DNA of 64,000 nt. It comes from Lamprocystis purpurea DSM 4197 (GTDB lineage: Bacteria; Pseudomonadota; Gammaproteobacteria; Chromatiales; Chromatiaceae). Numbering within the stretch: the stretch's first letter is position 1; each line of letters begins with the position of its first letter. The position numbers were made by a program, and so were the translations under genes. The notes below the pieces were generated by a model. The model was not told where the DNA came from. It was given only the letters and a program-made list of their open reading frames with translations, and did no database searches. The stretch spans positions 41,929 to 105,928 of the forward strand of contig NZ_KB902531.1 in assembly GCF_000379525.1 (NCBI RefSeq), read 5' to 3'. This document shows, piece after piece, positions 1-7,795 of this stretch.

Positions 1-256
1 GGGGCACAATGACGCGATTCCGGCAGGTCACGTCGCCCGCAAGCGGGCTCCTACGGAGCTTGATTCTTGATAGCGTCTTATTCGGAAATCGCCTAAAGTC
101 CGACAGGCTGCTAGGGGCGGGTTTCAAACCCGCCCCTACATGAAGGTCTGTCTGGATATCAGGTGCGAACGCTATAAACCGCGCCAGCTCCAGCGATCGT
201 CGAGTCTGCCGGGGCCGATCCCATCCAAAAACATCGCATACCGCGCCCGGCGCGGT
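1..256. other. non-coding left edge
   Basis: No credible gene is visible here. The only structure is a 13-bp perfect palindrome centred near position 125, listed separately. The short open frames crossing this stretch lack a ribosome binding site and have no recognisable protein content. Confidence 0.5.
112..138. repeat. short palindromic repeat (TAGGGGCG family)
   Basis: Two 13-base arms (112-124 and 126-138) are perfect reverse complements around a single base. The arm begins TAGGGGCG. The same arm start occurs at 21745-21772, and related hairpins lie at 16653-16668 and 19287-19338, so this is a dispersed intergenic repeat rather than a gene-specific terminator. There is no T-run after the stem. 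Confidence 0.6.
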
Positions 257-871
257 TTAGGTGACAGCCGGCGTCTGGTGTAGAAAGCGCGTGTCGCCGA
301 GTTGCTGGAGTACGAAGTCGGCAACGTCGGCGCGGGAGAGTCGTGCGGCGGTGAGCGATTTGTCCAAACCGCTGCGGTAGTTGCCGGTCTTGGGGCCATC
401 GGTCAGCCCGCCCGGGCGCACGATGGTCCAGTCCAGTCCGCTGGCCCGGATCAGGCGTTCCTGCTCCTCCTTGGCGGCCATCACCTTTTTCAGCGCGAGT
501 TGCATCAGCACTTTGAAGAACAGGGGCACCTGCTCCTTGCTGTCGCCCACACCCATGGAAGTGACCGCGATCAGTCGCCGCACGCCCTGTGCCTGCATCG
601 CCGCGAGGATCACGGCCGTGCCGAGCGCCTCGATGGGTGCGCCCCCCGGTCGCGTCCCCAGGACACAGATGACCGCATCCGTTCCTTGAACGCAGTCAGC
701 GACCTGAGCGGGGTTGAGTACGTCACCGACGATGACGGTCAACCGCCCCGGTGCCGTTTGCAGCGTCGCCGGGTTGCGGGCGAGTGCCTTGATGTCGTGA
801 CCCTGTTCCAGTGCCTGTGCCAGCACCTGTTGTCCGGTTCCGCCGGTAGCACCGAAGAGTGCGATTTTCAT
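257..871 (-). CDS. NAD(P)-binding atypical SDR oxidoreductase (NmrA-like)
   Basis: A 204-residue Rossmann-fold protein. The N-terminus MKIALFGATGGTGQQV carries the GxxGxxG dinucleotide-binding motif of atypical short-chain dehydrogenases (NmrA / biliverdin reductase B-like group). A VTSMGVGD segment near residue 110 and a WTIVRPGGL segment near residue 155 are also typical of this group. The substrate cannot be read from sequence. The start was set at the ATG at 871 because it is directly followed by the nucleotide-binding motif; the open frame extends upstream into hemH without family similarity. It follows hemH after a 70-bp gap on the same strand and may be co-transcribed with it. Confidence 0.85.
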   Translation of the reverse strand: MKIALFGATGGTGQQVLAQALEQGHDIKALARNPATLQTAPGRLTVIVGDVLNPAQVADCVQGTDAVICVLGTRPGGAPIEALGTAVILAAMQAQGVRRLIAVTSMGVGDSKEQVPLFFKVLMQLALKKVMAAKEEQERLIRASGLDWTIVRPGGLTDGPKTGNYRSGLDKSLTAARLSRADVADFVLQQLGDTRFLHQTPAVT

Positions 872-941
872 ATTGGTGTTCCGTTGTTTCGATGCTATTG
901 CGAGGTCTTTGCCCGCATCATGGCGCGAGTGTATCCGCCGC

Positions 942-2039
942 TCAGGCCGCCGCCCCCATTTCCCGTGCCCGCTCCAGCCGCCCGGTGAGCGCCGCCGCAT
1001 CCGCGGCGGGCGCCAACTCGGGCCAACCCGCGCAATGCCGCTCGACCAGACCCGCCAGCATCTCGATGTGTTCCGGTCGATCGTTGAGACAGGGAATGTA
1101 GCCGTAGGACTGACCGCCGGCCTGCAGAAAGTAGTCGCGGTTCTCCACCGAGATTTCTTCGATGGTCTCCAGGCAATCCGCCGAAAACCCCGGTGAGATG
1201 ACCTGGATCGAGCGCACCCCGGCACCACCCCACGCTTTGAGGGTCTCGTCGGTGTAGGGCCGCAGCCATTCCTGCACGCCAAACCGGGATTGGAAAGACA
1301 GGAGCCAGCGCTCCGCCGTCAGCCCCAATTGTTCGACGACCAGACGCGCGGTCTTCTGGCACTGACAGTGGTAGGGATCGCCATTGAGGAAATAATCCAT
1401 GGGAATCCCATGGAACGAGAACAGGAGCCGCTCAGGCTCGCCGTGCTCGCCCCAATAGGCCCGGATACTCGAGACCAGGGCGGTGATGTATCCGGGGTCG
1501 TCGTGATACTGGTTGACGAAGCGCACTTCCGGCAGCAGGCGCCAGGTCGAGAGTTCACGGCTGACCGCGTCGAAGGTGGAGGCCGTGGTGGTGGCCGAAT
1601 ACTGCGGGTAAAGCGGCAGCACCAGCAAGCGCCGCACATTGGCCGCGCGCAGTTGGGCCAGGGCGCTCGGGATCGAGGGGTTGCCGTAGCGCATCCCCAG
1701 GGCCACGCACACCGGTCCGGGGAGACGGGCATCGAGTGCCTCCTGGACGGCCTTGGCCTGACGTTTGGCGATTGCCAGCAAGGGCGAGCCGTCCGCGGTC
1801 CATACGGCCTGATAGGCTTGGGCGGTGCGCGGCGGGCGTACCCGCAGGATGACACCATGCAGGATCAACCACCAGACCAGCCGCGGCAATTCGACCACCC
1901 GCGGATCCCAGAGGAACTGCGCCAGATAACGACGCACGGCCGCGGCCGTGGGAGCGTCGGGCGTGCCCAGATTGACCAGCAGCACACCCAGGCGTTCGGG
2001 GGTGTCGTGGCGCAGGTCCGGGTTGTTGATGTAGGTCAT
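942..2039 (-). CDS. hemH: ferrochelatase
   Basis: Ferrochelatase, 365 residues, inserts ferrous iron into protoporphyrin IX in the last step of protoheme synthesis. The N-terminal GVLLVNLGTPDAPT signature, the FLWDPRVVELPR segment, the catalytic histidine in SFHGIP (His210) and the PGFSADCLETIEEI signature in the C-terminal half are all present, and the length fits the bacterial family. No C-terminal cysteine cluster for an iron-sulfur centre is visible. It lies downstream of an unknown gene and a hemerythrin-like gene on the same strand, giving the series an iron/haem flavour. The ATG at 2039 is preceded by a purine-rich GAGATGGA stretch. Confidence 0.96.
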   Translation of the reverse strand: MTYINNPDLRHDTPERLGVLLVNLGTPDAPTAAAVRRYLAQFLWDPRVVELPRLVWWLILHGVILRVRPPRTAQAYQAVWTADGSPLLAIAKRQAKAVQEALDARLPGPVCVALGMRYGNPSIPSALAQLRAANVRRLLVLPLYPQYSATTTASTFDAVSRELSTWRLLPEVRFVNQYHDDPGYITALVSSIRAYWGEHGEPERLLFSFHGIPMDYFLNGDPYHCQCQKTARLVVEQLGLTAERWLLSFQSRFGVQEWLRPYTDETLKAWGGAGVRSIQVISPGFSADCLETIEEISVENRDYFLQAGGQSYGYIPCLNDRPEHIEMLAGLVERHCAGWPELAPAADAAALTGRLERAREMGAAA

Positions 2040-2121
2040 CGTTCCATCTCACTTACGTGACCCGACCGCGTCGGTCCCGGCCCACCGGGGGTCGCGGATA
2101 CCGTCGCGGTCAGGTGCTGAT

Positions 2122-3072
2122 TCAAGCCGCGGCACGCCGAAGGCTGGCCTCGACCCGCGCCTGCTTGAGCAGGCGATCGTCGATCACCCGCGGGTAAAGA
2201 CGCCAGATGGCGTCGACTAAGGTCGCATGGCGCACGGCCTCGCGCTCCAGATCATGGCGTGTGGCCTCATCGAGCCCGGGCAGAGCGAGCAAATACGGGG
2301 AGAGCCAGGCGATATATTCGCCCACCAGACGCCCGGTAGCGGTATGCGTCCATTGCGTGTTGATCGTCAGTGGTGGAAAGTCGGCCTGTGCCAGTCGCCG
2401 GCCGCTCAATCCGGACGCGGCCGGCTGCTCCAGTCCGAGCGCGTACGCGCCGTCCCGGCGAAACCACTGCGTATGGCGTCGCGCTCCTGCCGCGTTCGCG
2501 ATCATCCGCTCCAGTGTCTCTACATGGGGACGCCGACCGCTGTCGTCACGCTCCGGGATGCCCTGTGCGGTCAGGGTCGGGGAACAGAAAGGGCGCGTGT
2601 CGCCGCGCCCACCGGCATTCCAGGCGGCGTGTTGCTCACGCCCGGCAAGTGCCGTGTCGTCGCCAATCAGTGCGGTGCCGATCAGGGCCAGCGGCCGCAT
2701 GTCTTCATCCAGGAGCCACTGTTCCAACTCCGCTGCCGGCGCAAAGGGCAGGTTGGGTGCCGCCAGCCGGACCTGCGCGATCAGGGCCGTCGATGCGGCG
2801 AGCGAGGATTCGACATCGAGGGCGGGGTTCAACGGCACGCGGGCGAGCCCGGCCGTTGGCGACCAGGCGCCGAAGTTGAAATAGCGCGCGGCGCCCGGTT
2901 CCTGATCCCGGCTCCAGGGACCGGACCGCGGGCGCGCCAGGACCTGGATCTGCCAATGTCGGCCGTCCAGGGTCAGCGCCCGCCCGTCGCTGGTCCCGAC
3001 CACTGCCACGACACCCAGGAACGGATTCACCCGGCGCAAACAGTAGCAGCGCGTATTCGCGTCCAGTTCCAT
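2122..3072 (-). CDS. hypothetical protein, no recognised domain
   Basis: A soluble protein of about 316 residues that I do not recognise. It has no signal peptide, membrane segment or catalytic motif that I can name. It is rich in Arg, Ala and Trp, ends with a basic helix (QARVEASLRR), and has a WLLDEDMRPLALIGTALIGD segment in the middle. Two starts are possible: the ATG at 3072 chosen here, or a TTG at 3093 whose first bases overlap the TGA stop of the hemerythrin-like gene, which would suggest translational coupling. Neither has a strong Shine-Dalgarno sequence. Its position between a hemerythrin-like gene and hemH suggests, but does not show, a role in iron or haem handling. Confidence 0.7.
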   Translation of the reverse strand: MELDANTRCYCLRRVNPFLGVVAVVGTSDGRALTLDGRHWQIQVLARPRSGPWSRDQEPGAARYFNFGAWSPTAGLARVPLNPALDVESSLAASTALIAQVRLAAPNLPFAPAAELEQWLLDEDMRPLALIGTALIGDDTALAGREQHAAWNAGGRGDTRPFCSPTLTAQGIPERDDSGRRPHVETLERMIANAAGARRHTQWFRRDGAYALGLEQPAASGLSGRRLAQADFPPLTINTQWTHTATGRLVGEYIAWLSPYLLALPGLDEATRHDLEREAVRHATLVDAIWRLYPRVIDDRLLKQARVEASLRRAAA

Positions 3073-3089
3073 CGTTGCGGCGCAAGCCT

Positions 3090-3635
3090 TCAAGCCTGCT
3101 GCTTGAGGTGCTGGAAGAGGGCACGGAAGCGCTGGGGGTCCGGGGTGCCGAAGACCGGGTCATCGGCTCGCGGCGCGAGCGCGTCCACGGCGTCCCAGTC
3201 CGCCTCAGCGAGGCGCTCCAGCGCGATTGGAAAGGCTTCCGCGTCCTCGAGTGCCTGGTGCTCGCGCAGCGTGTTCACCAACTCCCGGCCCTGGGTCTCC
3301 ACCTCGTCGCGACGCAGAACCTCCTCGTTGACGATACCCTCCAGCGAGCGGCGGAAGCGTTTGTTGAGCTGGTTGAGGACCCCGTGCTGGCGCATGAGGA
3401 CCTCAAAAACATCGCGATTCTGCAGTCCTTTATCCATCGCGCGCCGGTAAATCAGATCCTCCGTGGGATGATGGATCGTATCCGAATAGCTCTCCAGGTA
3501 CTCGAGCATCTCGCTGATCAGTTCGTAGTCGGGCTCCTCGCACGCGTGGAAGCGGTCGAGCAGGGCGGCGAGCAGGTCGAGCAGGCTCGCGAGACGGAGA
3601 TGATCCTGGTTGAGTCGGGTCATTACCGGGTGCAT
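3090..3635 (-). CDS. hemerythrin HHE domain protein
   Basis: A 181-residue four-helix protein of the hemerythrin HHE cation-binding family. Candidate di-iron ligands are visible in the expected order: His12 (QDH), His55/His56 and Glu59 (IHHPTED), His84 (RQHG), His126 and Glu130 (REHQALE). Family members bind a non-haem di-iron centre and act in oxygen or NO sensing or iron-sulfur repair; which applies here cannot be told. The ATG at 3635 was chosen because GGAGG lies about 9 bases upstream and the HHE motif begins immediately after; the frame extends upstream into low-quality sequence. The gene starts a minus-strand series with the unknown protein and hemH. Confidence 0.9.
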   Translation of the reverse strand: MHPVMTRLNQDHLRLASLLDLLAALLDRFHACEEPDYELISEMLEYLESYSDTIHHPTEDLIYRRAMDKGLQNRDVFEVLMRQHGVLNQLNKRFRRSLEGIVNEEVLRRDEVETQGRELVNTLREHQALEDAEAFPIALERLAEADWDAVDALAPRADDPVFGTPDPQRFRALFQHLKQQA

Positions 3636-3798
3636 GGACACATTCCTCCGAGTTGACAGGTCCGGCCGGCCCGCACGGCGGGATCGGCACGGCGCGATTG
3701 GACAGGCCGGGAGTCGGCCAGTCCCGCTCCAAGACCTCTTAATAGGGCATCGGGGCCGCCTTGCCAAGGGAACCACCACGATTGGACGTCGGCCATGC

Positions 3799-5538
3799 TC
3801 ACGCATCGGCCTCTTCGACACCGCCCCGGCGTTGACGACGCTGGCGCCGCCGTGCGAGTTGGCGCCAAACCCAGCCGTCCGGGCCATCCTCGCCGGTGAC
3901 CACGTAACGCAGCGCATGGCGGTCGATCAAGGTCCAGTCCATGCTGCCGCGTGCGCCCTCCCGACCACAGAACAGCAACTGATCGCCTTTGCGGACCCGG
4001 TCGGTCAAGGCCGGGAGGAGCCGGCGCTCGTCGTTGTGCTCCAGCAGCAGTGGGATGACCGCCAGCCGCCGCTCCCGGTCGCGCGGATCCGTGATCAGGT
4101 GGTCGATGGTGAGTGCGGCGGCACATTCTTCCTCTGCCATCACCGCCCCGGCTTGTTCGTTGTTGATCTCGATCTGCCACACCTGAGGGACCTGATCCTG
4201 GAGCACGGCGCTGATCCGGCTGATCAGCGCACAGGCCCAGGCATCCTCCTGGAACCGGGAGTAGTGGATGAACTCCCAGAGCAGCGGCAAGGTCAGACGC
4301 ACGCGGATACCGTCGGCAATGATGATACTCGGGTGCATCACCACCTGGGCTCCGACGCGGTCGAACAATTCCTGATTGTCGAGATGGTTCTTGCGGGCGA
4401 CCACGAACAGGTCCCGGTTCAGTTGCAGTGCGGTCATGATGATCGACAGGTTGGTGGCGTCATCATCCGTTCCGGCCACCAAGGCCACGGCGCGATCGAT
4501 ATGTGCCTGCTCCAGAGTCGCGGCCTCGGTCCCGCGGCCCTGAACCACCGCCGCGCCGGGAATTCCGGTGAGATGGGGTTTGGCGTCCACGACCATCAGG
4601 TCCAGGCCCTGGTCCTTGAGATGCCGGTACAGGGCCCTGCCGAATCGCCCAAAGCCGCAGATCACCCAGAGCCCCTTGACCGGCGGATAGAGCGGCTCGG
4701 TGAGTGGCTCGTCGCTCTCGCCCGTGAGCCAGTCCCAGAGCAGGGTCATGCAGGGCGCTTCGAGGGCGATGGCCAGATAGAGCGCGAAGGCATCGAAAGG
4801 GTCGTAGATATGGTCGGTACCGAAGGAGGCCATGTTGGCTTCCACCTCATGTGAGTCGGCACGGCAAATCACTTTGATCCGCGGGCGCAAGAGTTTGGCG
4901 GCGATGGCGATCTTGAGGTTCGTTTCGTTCACGTTGCTGACCGCCACCACCCCCTGACAGAGGGGATGATCGAGGCCCGCCGCCAGCAGATTCGACGGCC
5001 GGCGCGCATCGGCGCAGAGCGCCGGTACGTACTCGCGATGATTCTCCAGCGCCAGCAGGCTGATGCGCTCCTGGTCACTGTCGATGACCACGGCGTGCTG
5101 ATGACGGTCCGTGAGTGCCTTGACCAGGGCGCTGCCCGTCTGACCGTAACCGCACACCAGATAAAAGGGGTCGCGCAGGTGCGCCACCCGGGCGCGCAAG
5201 CGGCTTTCGGCGCGGGCCCGGCGAAAGGTCGGTTCCTGCAGCAGGGCGATCAGCGCTCCCGCGGCATAGATCCAGATCGCCACGGTCCCGAAGATCACGA
5301 AGGAGACCCACAGCCGCTGGGCATCGGTAAAGGGGTTGGGGATCTCGCCGAAGCCGATGGTCGTCGAGGTGTAGGCGACGACGTAGAAAGCGTGGAAAAA
5401 CCCCATCGATACGGGGTTGCCGGCCGAGTCCTGGGCCGGAATCAGGACGAGACCCAGGATCGCCACGGCATAACTCACGATCAGCATGATCAGCGGCGCA
5501 CGCATACGCCGCATGATGAGAAAAACGATGCTGTCCAT
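3799..5538 (-). CDS. potassium channel with two RCK (TrkA-N) domains
   Basis: A 579-residue inner-membrane ion channel. Two membrane helices (about residues 13-33 and 77-100) flank a pore loop with the selectivity filter TTIGFGE (59-65). Two cytoplasmic Rossmann modules follow: the first starts YLVCGYGQTGSA near 126, the second WVICGFGRFG near 291, each with a GxGxxG motif. A C-terminal part and a basic Arg/Gln-rich tail end the protein. Kch-type channels gate potassium flow through RCK domains, often responding to nucleotides or calcium. Two RCK modules in one chain is a known variant. A small membrane protein gene lies directly upstream on the same strand. Confidence 0.93.
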   Translation of the reverse strand: MDSIVFLIMRRMRAPLIMLIVSYAVAILGLVLIPAQDSAGNPVSMGFFHAFYVVAYTSTTIGFGEIPNPFTDAQRLWVSFVIFGTVAIWIYAAGALIALLQEPTFRRARAESRLRARVAHLRDPFYLVCGYGQTGSALVKALTDRHQHAVVIDSDQERISLLALENHREYVPALCADARRPSNLLAAGLDHPLCQGVVAVSNVNETNLKIAIAAKLLRPRIKVICRADSHEVEANMASFGTDHIYDPFDAFALYLAIALEAPCMTLLWDWLTGESDEPLTEPLYPPVKGLWVICGFGRFGRALYRHLKDQGLDLMVVDAKPHLTGIPGAAVVQGRGTEAATLEQAHIDRAVALVAGTDDDATNLSIIMTALQLNRDLFVVARKNHLDNQELFDRVGAQVVMHPSIIIADGIRVRLTLPLLWEFIHYSRFQEDAWACALISRISAVLQDQVPQVWQIEINNEQAGAVMAEEECAAALTIDHLITDPRDRERRLAVIPLLLEHNDERRLLPALTDRVRKGDQLLFCGREGARGSMDWTLIDRHALRYVVTGEDGPDGWVWRQLARRRQRRQRRGGVEEADA

Positions 5539-5602
5539 GGTGAACCCAGTGCGCGCGTGTTGAGAATGAGGTCTGGAGCGCGGGTCGGCGGTCCGGGCCG
5601 GG

Positions 5603-5986
5603 CTAGCGCCGCAGCAAGAAAGTCTCGATCACCAGCAGGATGACAGAAATCACGTTTGCAATCAGTGCTCCTGCTGCCAGTGAGACGATGCTGGCCATGG
5701 TCGACGGGGTCATGCCGATGCCGCTCGTGTAAGCTGCCATGACCCACACCAGGGCTCCTGCCATGAGCTGCAGCATGGCCACCAGGCTGGTGGCGAGCAA
5801 GAGTGCGCCCAACTGCGAGCGGTCGCCGAACTTGAGCACCGTCGCGATCAGGTTCACCACGATCACCGCGAAGAACTCCCACGGGTGGTGGTGTGACGGA
5901 TCGTCGATGTCGCCGATCACGAACCCGAAATTCAGGGTCAGTGACAATACGATGAAAAAGCCGAAAACGACCTTCTCTGGGTTCAT
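5603..5986 (-). CDS. small integral membrane protein (DUF6394-like)
   Basis: A 127-residue protein with three to four hydrophobic helices: about 6-25, 40-55, 62-88 and 95-122. It starts MNPEKVVFGFFIVLSL. As I recall, proteins of this kind (DUF6394) commonly sit next to RCK potassium channels, as here, where it is 64 bp upstream of the channel gene on the same strand; an accessory role to the channel is inferred from that. The ATG at 5986 was preferred to upstream starts because a GGAG sequence lies 5-9 bases upstream. Confidence 0.75.
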   Translation of the reverse strand: MNPEKVVFGFFIVLSLTLNFGFVIGDIDDPSHHHPWEFFAVIVVNLIATVLKFGDRSQLGALLLATSLVAMLQLMAGALVWVMAAYTSGIGMTPSTMASIVSLAAGALIANVISVILLVIETFLLRR

Positions 5987-6267
5987 GGGGAGCTCCGGAT
6001 GACGGCGGCGCACTGCCTGTCGCTATTGTGACGGACGGCGGGCAAAAGGCAACTTCACCAATGTTCGATGCTGATCACAATGTCTGATCAGGACCTTGCT
6101 AAGCTCCGGAGGAACGACGTGCCGCGTCCGAACTCGGGCCCTGTCCGGCGTCAGCGACGGTTCCCAACCATCGGGGTGGAGTCACCGTCATCTCGCATCG
6201 GCTGCGGTAGACGCCCGGCTCGGCGCAGTCTCCGCGCGAATGTACCCAATTCAGTGGGAGTTTCTCC

Positions 6268-7791
6268 ATGACAAAACGTGACAACAACGGTTTCGGCATC
6301 GATCGCCGCGGCTTTCTGAAAGGGTTTGCGTCGGCGACGGTGGCCGCCGGCCTGGTCGGGTCGCGCGAGGTGTTCGCCGACCAGAACAGTGCATCCGAGC
6401 GGTTCGGCCGCGGACTCCTGGCGCCGCCCGCCATCGACGCGACGCCCGGTACCGAGAAATACTGGAAAAAGGTCCGTAAGGCGTTCGCGCTGGGGAATGA
6501 CTACATCCATATGAATACCGGGACCACCGGCTCCCAGCCCGAGTTCGTGCAGAACAACCTTGCGGCCTACAACTTCTACAAGAGTCAGGACCCGCGGGAT
6601 TGGTCCCTGAATCTGGCGGCGGACTTCCCCGACCTCTTCCCGGTGGTGCCCTCCGCCACCGGTGCCCGCCAGTTGTTGGTCGCCAATACCTATGGGGCCA
6701 ACGCCGACGAGATCGTCCTGAGCTACAACACCACCGATGCCTGCAACCTGATTTTCGCCGGTACCCCCTGGCGGTCCGGCGACCGTATCGTCACCACCAA
6801 CCTCGAGCATTCGGCCCTGGCCGGCCCGATTGCCTGGGCGCGCGACTACCACGGGGTGGAGGTCGTGATGGTCGACATACCGTCCAACTTCACGGCCGAC
6901 ATTACGGTCGATGATGTGCTAGCGTGGTTCGATGCGGCCCTGATTGATACGGATACCGAGCAAAAACAATATCTTGCCATTTCGGAGGTCTTCTACAAGA
7001 ACGGCCTGCGCCTGCCGGTGCCTGAGTTGTGCGCGCTCGCCCGGAGTCGCGGCGCTTTCTCGATCATCGACAGTGCCCACGGCTGGGGCATGCTGCCGAT
7101 CAACTGCCACGACTATGGGGCGGATTTCATCGTCGGGGCCGGCCACAAGTGGCTGTGCGGAGGTCCCGGCACCGGTATCTGCTATGTACGTAACTCGGAT
7201 GCGTCGACCCACCTGCTGCCGCCCTTTGCGATGGGGAACTTCGGGAGTTACGGCAATCCCTTCGTCGTGCCCAGCGTGCTGTATCAGAACCGTAACTGGA
7301 GTCCTGCATCGCAGATGCAGAGGCGCGGCGAGCTCAATGTCTCCGCGCTCTATGCCATGACCGATTCACTGTCGTTCTTCGCCCAGATCGGTATCAGGAC
7401 GATCTACGAACGCGCGGTTGCCCTCGGCAACTATTTCAAGGGCCTGATCGCTGCCCACTGGGGGCCGGAAGCACTCTGGGTTCAGGAAAACCCCGATGCC
7501 CGCTTCGCTACCGGGCTCACGGCCTTCAATCCCTTCGCGAACAAGGATGATGGTGCAAGCTTCGCGGCCATGAACAGCGCCATCAACGTCATCCTGAGCA
7601 ATCTGGCCCTGGAGACCCCGAAGATTTATATCCGTTCCATCTCCTGGCGCAGCAGCCAGAACGTCCCGGCGGACGACCGGGTGGGATTGCGGATCGCCAC
7701 TCATGCCATGTACAACAACTATGACGAGATCGACCATGTCTTCGCGCGTCTGGTCAACCAGGTCAACCTGAGCGGTTTGGCTCAGCTCTGA
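6268..7791 (+). CDS. Tat-exported class V aminotransferase (isopenicillin N epimerase-like)
   Basis: A 507-residue PLP enzyme of aminotransferase class V, closest in style to the CefD/isopenicillin N epimerase group. The N-terminus carries a twin-arginine signal (DRRGFLKGF, residues 12-20), a hydrophobic stretch and FADQN, so the mature protein should be folded in the cytoplasm and exported. The PLP Schiff-base lysine is Lys294 in GAGHKWLCGGPGTG, preceded by the cofactor-contacting DSAHGWGM segment. Start ATG at 6268 has GTGGGAG 8 bases upstream. The gene stands alone, divergent from the membrane protein gene and convergent with batD, whose stop is only 4 bp away. The reaction cannot be assigned. 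Confidence 0.85.
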   Translation: MTKRDNNGFGIDRRGFLKGFASATVAAGLVGSREVFADQNSASERFGRGLLAPPAIDATPGTEKYWKKVRKAFALGNDYIHMNTGTTGSQPEFVQNNLAAYNFYKSQDPRDWSLNLAADFPDLFPVVPSATGARQLLVANTYGANADEIVLSYNTTDACNLIFAGTPWRSGDRIVTTNLEHSALAGPIAWARDYHGVEVVMVDIPSNFTADITVDDVLAWFDAALIDTDTEQKQYLAISEVFYKNGLRLPVPELCALARSRGAFSIIDSAHGWGMLPINCHDYGADFIVGAGHKWLCGGPGTGICYVRNSDASTHLLPPFAMGNFGSYGNPFVVPSVLYQNRNWSPASQMQRRGELNVSALYAMTDSLSFFAQIGIRTIYERAVALGNYFKGLIAAHWGPEALWVQENPDARFATGLTAFNPFANKDDGASFAAMNSAINVILSNLALETPKIYIRSISWRSSQNVPADDRVGLRIATHAMYNNYDEIDHVFARLVNQVNLSGLAQL

Positions 7792-7795
7792 TCGC

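Noticed and set aside
112-138. Hairpin as a rho-independent terminator
   Set aside because: No T-run follows and close relatives of the same sequence occur elsewhere as dispersed repeats.
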